Assembly (NCBI RefSeq): GCF_003443655.1
Contig: NZ_CP031941.1
Coordinates: 6,089,001 to 6,153,000 of the forward strand
Reading direction: 5' to 3'
DNA from: Nostoc sphaeroides
GTDB lineage: Bacteria; Cyanobacteriota; Cyanobacteriia; Cyanobacteriales; Nostocaceae
DNA length: 64,000 bases
Positions 1-8,057 of this stretch are shown one piece after another. Position numbers and translations under genes: made by a program. The number at the start of each line of letters is the position of its first letter. Within the stretch, counting starts at the first letter, position 1. The notes below the pieces were generated by a model. It searched no databases. It was not told the DNA's origin and worked only from the letters and a program-made list of their open reading frames with translations.

Positions 1-518
1 ATCACAGAGCCTGTTTGAAGTCGATAAGTTACAGATGGACTAACTTGCAACTTATCAATACCCTTTTCAAAGCCCAGAATAATAGCATAGTCGTTCTCGC
101 CAGCAGCTGTATAATAAGGGGCTTTCGTATCCCCAAGCACAAATGCATCTTTCACGCCATCGCCAGAAATATCTGTGACCTTACCCTGATTGTCAACCGC
201 ACCGCCACCAACTAAGATATCTCTCTCAAATGATGTTCCTGTACCACCGCCAAATCCATTCAGAGTGTCACTACCAGTACCCCCTACGAGAAAGTCTTCA
301 AAGAATCCTTCAGGAGCATCTGGAGATCCGTTAGTACCTCCAATCAGATTATCATTACCATCGCCTCCAAATATTACGTCACTACCCTGATTTCCTCTGA
401 GGGTGTCATTGCCAGCATTCCCAAAAAGCAAGTCATCACCAAGACCTCCATTAAGGCTATCGTTACCGCTACCTCCATTGAGGGTATCATCGCTGCTAGT
501 TCCTTGTAATATTGCCAT
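1..518 (-). CDS. RTX calcium-binding repeat protein, 3' end beyond the window
   Basis: Leftward frame starting MAILQGT at the ATG at 518 and still open at base 1, so the C-terminus is missing. Residues about 10-75 are glycine/aspartate nonapeptides of the GGxGxDxLx kind (for example GGSGNDSLNGG), the calcium-binding parallel beta-roll of RTX proteins. They are followed by a domain with FERDILVGGG and a GFEKGID motif that is shared with the two genes upstream, so the three are paralogues in tandem. No signal peptide is visible; RTX proteins usually leave by type I secretion through a C-terminal signal, and the HlyD/ABC genes at 8-12.8 kb are candidate exporters (inference). Function otherwise unknown. 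Confidence 0.85.
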   Translation of the reverse strand, partial: MAILQGTSSDDTLNGGSGNDSLNGGLGDDLLFGNAGNDTLRGNQGSDVIFGGDGNDNLIGGTNGSPDAPEGFFEDFLVGGTGSDTLNGFGGGTGTSFERDILVGGGAVDNQGKVTDISGDGVKDAFVLGDTKAPYYTAAGENDYAIILGFEKGIDKLQVSPSVTYRLQTGSV

Positions 519-776
519 ATTTGCTGTCTCGCAAAGTTGTAAATTTTACTATTATTTGCGCTGCTTAAATATTATTTATATTCTTGGTTCAAGCAGGGCA
601 TCTAAATTATTCTTGGCTACAAACAAGTTATTGTTACTTTCACCCTCTGTTGATAATGAGTAACCGCTCAATAATCCGAGGTAAATTGCTCAGTGACAAG
701 CCTCAAATAGCGTAAAATCGTTCCTGAACTGCTAGGTCACCTCGATTTATTGAACGGATACGATGATGAGCTATAC

Positions 777-1388
777 CTATTTAGTCGTCAGGTCAACATT
801 TGTTACAATCGCAATTAGCTCATCACCGCCAGGAAGTTGGGCGAAAATTATAGTATCAAGCTCAGTTATCACAGAGCCTGTTTGAAGTTTATAATTCACA
901 GTTGTACTAAGTGCTAACTGATCAATACCCTTCTCAAAGCCCAAAATAAGAGCATAGTCACTGACGCCAGCATCTGTATAATAAGAGCCTTGCGCATCCC
1001 CAAGCACAAATAAATCTTTCACGCCATCGCCAGCAATAGTTGTGACCTCACCCTTATTGTCAACCTCACCGCCACCTATTAACTCATCTCTCTCAAATAA
1101 TCTTGGTCTAAGACCTCTGCCAAATCCGTCCAGAGTGTCGCTACCAGCACCTCCTACGAGAACGTCCTCAAAGAATCCTTTACCAGCAGATGGATCTCCG
1201 CTAAAACCTCCAATCAGACGATCATTACCATCGCCTCCAAATATTACATCACTACCGTTACCTCCATTGAGGGTGTCATTGCCAGGATTTCCAAAAAGTA
1301 AGTCATTACGAAGACCTCCATTAATGCTATCGTTACCGCTACCCCCATTGAGGGTATCATCGGCGTCAGTTCCTTGTAAAATTGCCAT
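777..1388 (-). CDS. RTX calcium-binding repeat protein
   Basis: Paralogue of the preceding gene, about 203 residues. The frame can be read from a TTG at 1403, but I place the start at the ATG at 1388: it has GGAGAC 8-9 bases upstream and gives the MAILQGT N-terminus conserved in the neighbour. About six RTX nonapeptides (GGSGNDSINGG, GGNGSDVIFGG) occupy residues 10-70. They are followed by the shared C-terminal domain containing FERDELIGGG, GDGVKDLFVLGD and GFEKGID, ending in IAIVTNVDLTTK. Repeats of this kind fold on binding Ca2+ outside the cell. Likely a small secreted surface protein; no enzymatic domain was seen. Confidence 0.85.
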   Translation of the reverse strand: MAILQGTDADDTLNGGSGNDSINGGLRNDLLFGNPGNDTLNGGNGSDVIFGGDGNDRLIGGFSGDPSAGKGFFEDVLVGGAGSDTLDGFGRGLRPRLFERDELIGGGEVDNKGEVTTIAGDGVKDLFVLGDAQGSYYTDAGVSDYALILGFEKGIDQLALSTTVNYKLQTGSVITELDTIIFAQLPGGDELIAIVTNVDLTTK

Positions 1389-1546
1389 ATTTTTTGTCTC
1401 CAAAGTTGTGAATTTTACTATTATCTGCGCTGCTTAAATAATTATTTATATTCTTGATTCAAGCAGAGCGATCGCATCTATACTAACTACTCTTGACCAC
1501 AAACAAGGCATTGTTAATTTCATTCTCTATTTATTACGAGGTATAC

Positions 1547-2602
1547 CTAGCCAATCAGGTCAACATTTGTAAAAATCGCAATTAGGTCAGAACCAGTAGG
1601 AAGTTCGGCAAAAACATACGTGTCAAGACCACCGCCATTCGGATTCGGTCGAGTTCCAAATCTAAAATTTAAACCAGGTGAAAGTAGTCTATACTCATCA
1701 ATACCCTTCTCAAAGCCTTGAATAATAGCAAAGTCCTTATTGCCAGATCCTGTATAAAAAGGGCCATCGGCATCTGCAAGCAAAAATACGTCTTTCACGC
1801 CATCGCCAGAAGAATCTGTAATATTGCCGTTTTGGTTAACCGCACCACCACCTACTAACACATCTCTCTCAAATAATTTTGCTGTACCATCACCACCTGA
1901 TCCTGTACGAGCGCCAAATCCCTTCAGGGTGTCACTACCAGCACCCCCTACGAGAACGTCATCAAAGAATCCTTCAGGAGCATCAGGATTTCCGCTAGGG
2001 CCTCCAGTGAGAATATCATTACCACCGCCCCCAAATATTATGTCACTACCCGCACTTCCATCGAGGCTGTCATTGCCAGCATCCCCAAAAAGAAAGTCAT
2101 CCCCTTCACTTGCTGAGAGATTATCATTTCCAAGTCCCCCATTAAGGATGTCATTGCCGAGACTTCCATTGAGCGAATCATTGCCACTATCCCCATTTAG
2201 CAAGTCATCACCAGCACTTCCACTCAGCAGATCATTACCGCTACCCCCATTCAGGGTATCGTCACCAAGGCTGCCAAACAATTTGTCATTCCCATCTCCT
2301 CCATTCAATAGGGAACTACCACCGAAACCTGCATTTATATTGTCATTACCGCCTCCCCCAGTCAAAGTATCGTTACCACTAATACCAAGAATCGTGTAAC
2401 TCCTAGTATTAGTGTTTCCTTCTGGGACACTTAATAGATCGTTGCCCCTAGTTCCTTGTAAAAAACTACTCCCACCTCCAGATGTATTGTTATTACGATT
2501 TCTCCCGGTCAATATATCGTTGCTACGATTAAAAAGATTCGCTATTCTATCAGCATTATTGCCTTCTATATTGTTGCTGTCATTTATTTCTACAATTGCC
2601 AT
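1547..2602 (-). CDS. RTX calcium-binding repeat protein, longer paralogue
   Basis: 351 residues from the ATG at 2602 (MAIVEINDSN). After an Asn-rich N-terminal segment (residues 1-50) come about a dozen nearly continuous RTX nonapeptides (residues 70-200, for example GGSGNDLLSGSAGDDLLNG), roughly twice as many as in the two downstream paralogues. The same C-terminal domain follows (LFERDVLVGGG, GDGVKDVFLLAD, GFEKGIDEY, ending FTNVDLIG). Array length therefore varies between paralogues while the C-terminal domain is kept, as expected for tandem duplication with repeat expansion. Probably a calcium-stabilised extracellular protein. Confidence 0.87.
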   Translation of the reverse strand: MAIVEINDSNNIEGNNADRIANLFNRSNDILTGRNRNNNTSGGGSSFLQGTRGNDLLSVPEGNTNTRSYTILGISGNDTLTGGGGNDNINAGFGGSSLLNGGDGNDKLFGSLGDDTLNGGSGNDLLSGSAGDDLLNGDSGNDSLNGSLGNDILNGGLGNDNLSASEGDDFLFGDAGNDSLDGSAGSDIIFGGGGNDILTGGPSGNPDAPEGFFDDVLVGGAGSDTLKGFGARTGSGGDGTAKLFERDVLVGGGAVNQNGNITDSSGDGVKDVFLLADADGPFYTGSGNKDFAIIQGFEKGIDEYRLLSPGLNFRFGTRPNPNGGGLDTYVFAELPTGSDLIAIFTNVDLIG

Positions 2603-2661
2603 GTTTTTTACCTCGCAAATTCTTGGTTGAAGTTGCCAATGTGTAGTGCGTAATTATCCCA

Positions 2662-2816
2662 AGAGGATGTTTTAAAAGTATTTTGCTATGATTTTAGACA
2701 CGGCACTGACTCACCTTTTTGAAGGGGAAACCGGAATCAAAGTCCCCTTTAAAAAGGGGGATTTAGGAGGAGCTAAAACGTTTTGATACCAACAATAGGG
2801 CTTTTAAAACATCCTC
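2662..2816. repeat. MITE-like inverted-repeat element
   Basis: A 155-bp non-coding block bounded by a perfect 16-bp inverted repeat, GAGGATGTTTTAAAAG at 2662-2677 and its complement at 2801-2816. The interior carries TTTTAGACAC and a run of AAAAAGGGGG. A related but incomplete sequence (GAGGTTGTTTGAAAAG, then TTTTAGACAC) occurs at about 57585-57630. No target duplication was recognised. Confidence 0.6.
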
Positions 2817-2918
2817 AGATTAGCTATTTTGGAGCATTAGGTTCATTGCTAAATTATTGTTTTCCCCAAACCAAAAATATTTGTAAAAACTGCTCTAAAA
2901 ATAGGCTAAATTAGCACC

Positions 2919-3347
2919 TCACATGAAACTATCACCTATCGAATTGAAGCCTGCAAATTCTAAGTTGCTTAACAGGTTATTATTTGTTCCTATCCCAATC
3001 ACATTACTTAAAGATGAATTCAAATCACTGATGACATTACTACGCCCAGAAGTAGAATTTGTTGTACCTAGAAATAAACTGCGATTAGTACCTCTAAATG
3101 TATCAGTGCCTAAATTGCTGACGAAAGTACCGTTATTTTGACCTCCTAATAACAAATCGTTCGTGTTATCTCCAGTGTAGGAATTCGTAGCTACCACAGT
3201 ACTTCTATTGGATCTTGCTCCGGGTACGAAAACTTCTTGACTCCTGTTAATCCTTAAACCTGTAGGGGAAGAAATGCTGGCGTTGATGCTGCCGCCGGCA
3301 CCGCTCATATTGACGTAGGACAGACCTGTTAAAAAAATACTGCTCAT
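2919..3347 (-). CDS. Hypothetical Ser/Asn/Gly-rich protein
   Basis: 142 residues from the ATG at 3347 (MSSIFLTGLSYVN), upstream of and codirectional with the RTX genes. It is rich in Ser, Asn, Gly and Thr with no cysteine. The segment TGDNTNDLLLGGQNNGTFVSN faintly recalls a single degenerate RTX turn. AGGAAATC lies just upstream of the ATG. I do not recognise a family. Composition and position suggest a small extracellular protein of the same locus (inference). It could instead be a decayed RTX paralogue. Confidence 0.55.
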   Translation of the reverse strand: MSSIFLTGLSYVNMSGAGGSINASISSPTGLRINRSQEVFVPGARSNRSTVVATNSYTGDNTNDLLLGGQNNGTFVSNLGTDTFRGTNRSLFLGTTNSTSGRSNVISDLNSSLSNVIGIGTNNNLLSNLEFAGFNSIGDSFM

Positions 3348-3998
3348 TAGATTTCCTCTTGATCTTGCTAGATATACAATACCGACTTGACCAGAGAGGA
3401 GAGGAGCAAGGAGCAGGGAGCATGGGAGAAGATGGTGTAATTCCCTACCAAAAGGGTTTCAGAGCAAATAAATTTATTGATGCTTAATGTTAAATATTTA
3501 TTTCGAGATGCATTACGACAGGAAATAATACGTCCAAGTTTCAGCAGACATAAATTTATTTATGGCGTTCTCCCCTAAGCTTTGTGCGCCCTGCCCCCTT
3601 TCCTCTTTTTTGACAGAAGCTGAAATGTCCAGATGGTAAGACTTGTAAAAATGTTTTGGTTTACTGAGTATGCTACTTGCTTAGATGCTGAACTTTGGAG
3701 ACGCTACCCTAGCATTACTCGACTTGACAAGAGGTTTCCTACATTCACAAACACATATCACCTTACATAAAGAGGTAAATCTTGCAACTGTCTGATTAAC
3801 TGTGTTAACATTGAATCTAATTTAGAAAATTGCTGAAAACTATAAACCAATATAGTTTTCAGCAATCTTTAAACATCCAACAGTAGGTTGAGTAGAGTAC
3901 AAGATAACCCAACAAAACAATTGCTATGGAGTGTTGGTTTTCTTACTCACTCTAACCTGCTTTTGTTTTTAGGCTTAACCTTAACTAATCCAGTTGGA
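3348..3998. other. Intergenic region without a recognised gene
   Basis: About 650 bases between the peptide array and the hypothetical gene at 2919. I see no credible coding frame and no tRNA. The only clear structure is the strong hairpin at 3829-3866. Confidence 0.5.
3829..3866 (-). terminator. Perfect 16-bp hairpin downstream of the peptide array
   Basis: ATTGCTGAAAACTATA at 3829-3844 is exactly complementary to 3851-3866 with a 6-base loop (AACCAA). On the minus strand the stem runs into AATTTTCTAAATT, so it can act as an intrinsic terminator for the leftward peptide genes. The T-tract is short, so a processing or stability hairpin is also possible. Confidence 0.55.
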
Positions 3999-4307
3999 TT
4001 AAGTTCCAGGATCACGAATGGTAGCAGCAATAGCGTTAACGAAAGTCTCAGAGCGATCGTCTTCAACTTGAACACCACCAATAACGCTGCTGAAGGTTCT
4101 GCTTCCGGTTGCATCAGCGCTAACAACTAATTCAGCAGTGTTGCCTTGGATACCATCTAAGGTAGTGGTAACGCTCTTGGTGAAGGTTTCGGTAACATCA
4201 GCTACAACTGTCTTGGTTGCAGTGTAGAAGTTGTTGATGTTAGTACCACGACCACCAAGGATTTCTTCAGAGGTATTTTCTAAGTAGTTTAGATCAGAAA
4301 TAATCAT
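3999..4307 (-). CDS. Double-glycine leader peptide, copy 1
   Basis: 102 residues from the ATG at 4307, preceded by AGGAGAAACTCAA, an excellent ribosome binding site. The N-terminus MIISDLNYLENTSEEILGG ends in Gly18-Gly19, the cleavage signal of C39-peptidase exporters, with acidic and hydrophobic residues before it as in bacteriocin leaders. The mature part (about 83 residues) has no cysteine and is rich in Thr, Val and Ala. It differs from copies 2 and 3 by a C-terminal extension (RDPGT), because the stop codon used in those copies is lost here. Four paralogues lie upstream of ppiC-like, hlyD and C39 ABC exporter genes on the same strand, so I infer an exported peptide of bacteriocin or signal type. 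Confidence 0.82.
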   Translation of the reverse strand: MIISDLNYLENTSEEILGGRGTNINNFYTATKTVVADVTETFTKSVTTTLDGIQGNTAELVVSADATGSRTFSSVIGGVQVEDDRSETFVNAIAATIRDPGT

Positions 4308-4388
4308 TTGAGTTTCTCCTGAAAGTTGGAAATTTTGTGCGGAATTTTTGGCGTTACAAAGTTGTCTTTGTTAGCCAGATTATTACTA

Positions 4389-4682
4389 CTAGATGGTAGC
4401 AGCAATAGCGTTAACGAAGGTTTCAGAGCGATTGTCTTCAACTTGAACACCACCAATAACGCTGCTGAAGGTTCTGTTTCCGGTAGCATCAGCGCTAACA
4501 ACTAATTCAGCAGTGTTGCCTTGGATACCTTCCAAGTTAGTGGTAACGCTCTTGGTGAAGGTTTCGGTAACATTAGCTACAACTGTCTTGGTTGCAGTGT
4601 AGAAGTTGTTGATGTTAGTACCACGACCACCAAGAATTTCTTCAGAGGTATTTTCTAAGTAGTTTAGATCAGAAATAATCAT
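4389..4682 (-). CDS. Double-glycine leader peptide, copy 2
   Basis: 97 residues from the ATG at 4682. The leader is identical to copy 1 up to SEEILGG at residues 13-19. The body differs by a few substitutions (VANVTE, TNLEGIQ, EDNRSE) and stops after NAIAATI. The upstream region is nearly the same as for copy 1, but the Shine-Dalgarno reads ACGAGAAAC instead of AGGAGAAAC, which may lower expression. It forms part of a 375-bp tandem array. Predicted role is as for copy 1: an exported, leader-cleaved peptide of unknown activity. Confidence 0.82.
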   Translation of the reverse strand: MIISDLNYLENTSEEILGGRGTNINNFYTATKTVVANVTETFTKSVTTNLEGIQGNTAELVVSADATGNRTFSSVIGGVQVEDNRSETFVNAIAATI

Positions 4683-4763
4683 TTGAGTTTCTCGTGAAAG
4701 TTGGAAATTTTGTGCGGAATCTTTGGCGTTACAAAGTTGTCTTTGTTAGCCACATTATTACTA

Positions 4764-5057
4764 CTAGATGGTAGCAGCAATAGCGTTAACGAAGGTTTCA
4801 GAGCGATCGTCTTCAACTTGAACACCACCAATAACGCTGCTGAAGGTTCTGTTTCCGGTAGCATCAGCGCTAACAACTAATTCAGCAGTGTTGCCTTGGA
4901 TACCTTCCAAGTTAGTGGTAACGCTCTTGGTGAAGGTTTCGGTAACATCAGCTACAACTGTCTTGGTTGCAGTGTAGAAGTTGTTGATGTTAGTACCACG
5001 ACCACCAAGAATTTCTTCAGAGGTATTTTCTAAGTAGTTTAGATCAGAAATAATCAT
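4764..5057 (-). CDS. Double-glycine leader peptide, copy 3
   Basis: 97 residues from the ATG at 5057 with AGGAGAAAC upstream. Nearly identical to copy 2, differing at VADVTE and EDDRSE, where it agrees with copy 1. The GG at residues 18-19 is kept. It is the promoter-proximal member of the three-copy array. The sequence upstream of its start is AT-rich and aligns with that upstream of copy 4, which suggests a shared promoter or untranslated leader. Confidence 0.82.
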   Translation of the reverse strand: MIISDLNYLENTSEEILGGRGTNINNFYTATKTVVADVTETFTKSVTTNLEGIQGNTAELVVSADATGNRTFSSVIGGVQVEDDRSETFVNAIAATI

Positions 5058-5510
5058 TTGAGTTTCTCCTGAAAGTTTTAGCTTTTGGCTGGTATGTTTG
5101 GCGTTACAAAGTTGTTTTTGTTAGCCACATAATTACTATAATCCATTTCTGAAAAAAGTCAACACTTTGCTAAAAATTTCATCATTAAAAAAACTAATAT
5201 TATTGCCGCTTATTGCCGCTTAAAACGATCATATACAAGCATTAATTAAAACCCAAAAAACCATACTAAAGTTAGACAATAATTTAATTTATTACTGCCC
5301 ATCAAGACTTGTAGCGATTTAATTTAAGTTTTTAATCGCGCTAAAACAGCATTTTGTCGATGGATATACAAAAGAGACAAAAGGAAAACAATATTAAATG
5401 TTTTAAGCAAACAATAGCAGTATTTGTCAGATTTTATAACATTAGAAAAATCTACCTTAAATCAGATAAGATAGTTAGCTAAAAAACATTTGTAATTTAA
5501 TAACTTATTT

Positions 5511-5943
5511 AGTCCTAGTAAATAAGATATCTAGGAATTTATCGTGCGATCGCACATTTGCATCTGAACCTATCTGATCCAATAGGGTTCAGTTAACAAT
5601 ACCTTCAGCAAAAACAGAGGTAGTCTGTTTTTACCGAAATAGCCCAACACAATAGTGTGCAATACTCGTAAGGGAAAACATCAAGCAGTAGTCCCGACGC
5701 ACAGGACATGCACCAAGCTCCTTATCTACGTTCGCGAACAGCATGTTGTAGACACATGCTGATGCATCTATGTAAAAAAAGTGACTTCGATCAAGTGTTT
5801 TACCCTTAACCCAAGCGTACTGCTATCTGAGTAACTGTTTTCATAGCCTTAATTTGTTGCTTTAACTAATCAGAAAATCATTTTCTAATGGTTTTTTGAC
5901 GCAACTGTTCATCATAGTTGGGGTTCAATGATTTCTTTCACCA
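5511..5943 (-). pseudogene. Degenerate duplicate of the ppiC-like gene 3' end, interrupted by a MITE
   Basis: Bases 5511-5577 and 5823-5943 align with the 3' end of the ppiC-like gene at 6867-7040. Shared landmarks include CGTGCGATCGCAC followed by TTTGCATCTGA, then TTGTTGCTTTAAC and GGGGTT(C/G)AAT. Only about the last 50 codons are present. The alignment is broken by a 245-base insertion with 10-bp flanking repeats (8 of 10 identical). The region between this relic and peptide copy 3 also aligns with that between the real ppiC-like gene and peptide copy 4. The block is therefore a segmental duplication of the ppiC 3' end plus a peptide gene. Surely non-coding now. Confidence 0.8.
5580..5822. 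mobile_element. Diverged MITE, same family as 22500, 27025, 59963 and 60397
   Basis: The left end CAATAGGGTTCAGTTAAC (5580-5597) and right end CTTAACCCAAGCGTACTG (5805-5822) are diverged forms of the 18-bp inverted repeat CAATACAGTTCAGTTAAG. The flanks CTATCTGATC and CTATCTGAGT match in 8 of 10 positions, as an aged 10-bp target duplication would. The element interrupts the ppiC relic. No coding capacity. Confidence 0.65.
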
Positions 5944-6096
5944 AAAAAGGGAGAGAAAAGTCTTAATAGGGAACACAAAATAATTTTAGACTTTAACTGT
6001 GAGTCTGAAGCTCACTCAAAAAAAAGATGTTTTTCGAGACGCGTAGCGTAAGAATTGCGTTGTCCAAGTTTTCAATCCCACGTTTAAAAATGTGGG

Positions 6097-6432
6097 TTAG
6101 TGGGTAACGATCCCTGCTACCTCTTGTTCGGTAGGATTCTGAGTGGTAGCAGAAATAGCATTAACGAAACTTTCAGAGCGATTCGCTTCGGTTTGCACAC
6201 CACCAATGACGCTGCTGAAGGTATTGTCTCCAGTAGCATCAGCACTAACAACTAATTCAGCAACGTTTCCTGTTAAACCACCCAAGTTAGTGATAATTGT
6301 CTTGGTGAAGTTTTCATTAACATTAGCTGTAACTGTCTTGGTTGCAGTGTAGAAGTTGTTGATGTTAGTACCACGACCACCAAAAATTTCTTCAGAGGTA
6401 TTTGCTAAGTATTTTAGATCAGAAATAATCAT
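6097..6432 (-). CDS. Double-glycine leader peptide, copy 4 (divergent)
   Basis: 111 residues from the ATG at 6432, with AGGAGAAAG upstream. The leader MIISDLKYLANTSEEIFGG keeps GG at residues 18-19. The body is clearly homologous to copies 1-3 (ELVVSADATG, TFSSVIGGVQ, SESFVNAI) but more diverged, with a longer C-terminus (QNPTEQEVAGIVTH). It lies directly downstream of the ppiC-like gene and is separated from copies 1-3 by the ppiC relic, so it may represent the ancestral position. Inferred function: substrate of the C39 ABC exporter encoded upstream. Confidence 0.82.
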   Translation of the reverse strand: MIISDLKYLANTSEEIFGGRGTNINNFYTATKTVTANVNENFTKTIITNLGGLTGNVAELVVSADATGDNTFSSVIGGVQTEANRSESFVNAISATTQNPTEQEVAGIVTH

Positions 6433-6866
6433 TTGACTTTCTCCTGAAACTTAGAACTGTTTTGAGTGTTTTTGGCGTAACTGATTGTTATTTATTAACA
6501 CACAATTACTATACTTCATTTTTGATAAAAGTCAATTCTTTTTTGAAAATACTTTGATTAAAATAATTAATCTATTTAGCTAAAAATCATCAAAAATAGC
6601 ATTAATTAAAACCATAAAAAATAGCAGAAAAAATCTAGGCATTGATTAAAACTATTGCTGCCTAGCAAGCTTTATAGCTATTTAAGTTATTTTGTTAATC
6701 TCTAAAAATATCTCTCCTTAGATGGATTTACAAACTCCTAAACCTCGCAGCTTATGAAACTTTCAAGCAAAAAATGCCTACCCACATAACATTTATATAA
6801 TTTTTGAAACATCTATCTTAAGTTAGATAAAACATTTAGATACCAAAACATTTGCAATTTCATCAC
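6433..6866. other. AT-rich spacer between the ppiC-like gene and peptide copy 4
   Basis: No gene seen. The spacer aligns with 5058-5510 in blocks such as CACA(C/T)AATTACTATA and AGCATTAATTAAAACC. Conservation across the duplication suggests it holds a promoter or leader for the peptide genes, but I cannot define -10 or -35 boxes with confidence. Confidence 0.5.
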
Positions 6867-7664
6867 CTATTTAGTTTTAGTGAATGACGTATCTAGCAAT
6901 TCTTCGTGCGATCGCACGTTTGCATCTGAGTCTATTTGAGTGACAATTCTCATCGCGTTGATTTGTTGCTTTAACCAATTAGAAAATGATTCTGTAATGA
7001 TTTTTTGGCGCAATTGCTCATCTAATTGGGGTTGAATAATTTCTTCCACCCAAATTAAATGCACTCCCTTGGGTGTCGTAATCGGTTTGAGAGCATTTGG
7101 GGGTGCAGCAGCAAATACAGCAGCTGCAATCTCTGGGCGAAAATCTTTGCGATATCGCAGTCCTTGATATCCATAAGCACGGCGGAGTTCTGGTTCTGAA
7201 ATATATAAACGAGCAATTTCAGGAAAATTGATTTCGCCTTCTTCGAGTGCATAAAAAAGCTCTAAAGCCAAGTCTCGATCCTCGAAGATGACTTCGTAGG
7301 TAACGGCGGCGACATAATCGAGTTGGTGTTCATAAAAGTGCTTTTCGAGTTGATCAGAAAATAGATGATTTGCTAACTTCCGTGAAAGGATGTTGTTGTA
7401 GGCTAATTCTTCAAACTCATTTACAGACAGGTGGTGTTTTTCTAGCCATGTCCAGGTGTCTTTAGCTTTGACAAGCTTCTTAGCAAACCTTAAGTCATCT
7501 CCTTCTTGCTGTAGTTCTTCTGGTGTGACTGTAATTCTTAGCTCTTGAGCTGTTTTGGTAATGATGCTTTGTGATGCGATCGCCTCCACCACATCAGGTA
7601 TCTGACAGGAAAGTTTGAGGCTGTGAATGATATCTAAGGTTGAAATAGTGAAATGTTCCGACAT
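6867..7664 (-). CDS. PpiC/SurA-like peptidylprolyl isomerase family protein
   Basis: 265 residues from the ATG at 7664. Residues 1-120 resemble a SurA/PrsA N-terminal helical region (PEELQQEGDDLRFAKKL, then LEKHHLSVNEFEELAYNNILSRKLA). Residues 130-210 resemble a parvulin rotamase domain, including EINFPEIARLY, GYQGLRYRKDF and TTPKGVHLIWVEEI. No signal peptide is seen, so it probably acts in the cytoplasm as a chaperone for export substrates. Genes of this type often accompany HlyD and C39 ABC exporters in cyanobacterial peptide clusters (family knowledge). Its position between the peptides and the exporter fits that. A partial duplicate lies at 5511-5943. Confidence 0.75.
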   Translation of the reverse strand: MSEHFTISTLDIIHSLKLSCQIPDVVEAIASQSIITKTAQELRITVTPEELQQEGDDLRFAKKLVKAKDTWTWLEKHHLSVNEFEELAYNNILSRKLANHLFSDQLEKHFYEHQLDYVAAVTYEVIFEDRDLALELFYALEEGEINFPEIARLYISEPELRRAYGYQGLRYRKDFRPEIAAAVFAAAPPNALKPITTPKGVHLIWVEEIIQPQLDEQLRQKIITESFSNWLKQQINAMRIVTQIDSDANVRSHEELLDTSFTKTK

Positions 7665-7778
7665 GATACAGATGCCTTCATAGGGTATTCCTTATCTCAA
7701 ACATAGATAAGATGGAGTTTTGATGCTTAACCTTTAATTAAAACCCGATTTTGAAGCGGGGTCTAGGTCACAATGGTT

Positions 7779-7976
7779 CTATAAAGATACAGATTTAGTT
7801 AATAATTCTTTATCAATTTTTTCTGCTAGTTTGTAAGACATTAACGGGGGATTTCGGTAGTTGCTGGCAGTTTTTCTAAATCCCCATCGTCTAGCTTCAA
7901 CTTCTGAAACTCCAAACTCTGCGGCTAGCTTGTGGTAAGACCAGCCATATTTCCTCATTAGGTCAATTGGATGCAT
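7779..7976 (-). CDS. Small HTH-like protein
   Basis: 65 residues from the ATG at 7976 (MHPIDLMRKYGWSYHKL). The segment WSYHKLAAEFGVSEVEARRWGF has the spacing of a helix-turn-helix, with a Gly in the turn and an aromatic/Arg-rich recognition helix. The C-terminus is basic and ends KELLTKSVSL. It lies codirectionally between hlyD (about 80 bases upstream) and the ppiC-like gene (about 115 bases downstream), so it is probably cotranscribed and may regulate the cluster. No exact family recognised; it could be a transposase-derived or sigma-like HTH. Confidence 0.6.
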   Translation of the reverse strand: MHPIDLMRKYGWSYHKLAAEFGVSEVEARRWGFRKTASNYRNPPLMSYKLAEKIDKELLTKSVSL

Positions 7977-8057
7977 ATAATAACCTTGCTAATTAATGCT
8001 GTAGCTCTCTCTAGTAAAGCGAGGGCAAACTTGAGATGCACGAACTGGAAATGTTGA

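Larger units (their letters stand above)
4014..5138. repeat. Three tandem 375-bp units carrying the peptide genes
   Basis: Matching landmarks recur exactly every 375 bases: GGTAGCAGCAATAGCG begins at 4020, 4395 and 4770. Each unit holds one GG-peptide gene and its ribosome-binding leader. The near identity of the units points to recent tandem duplication or gene conversion. Confidence 0.9.
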
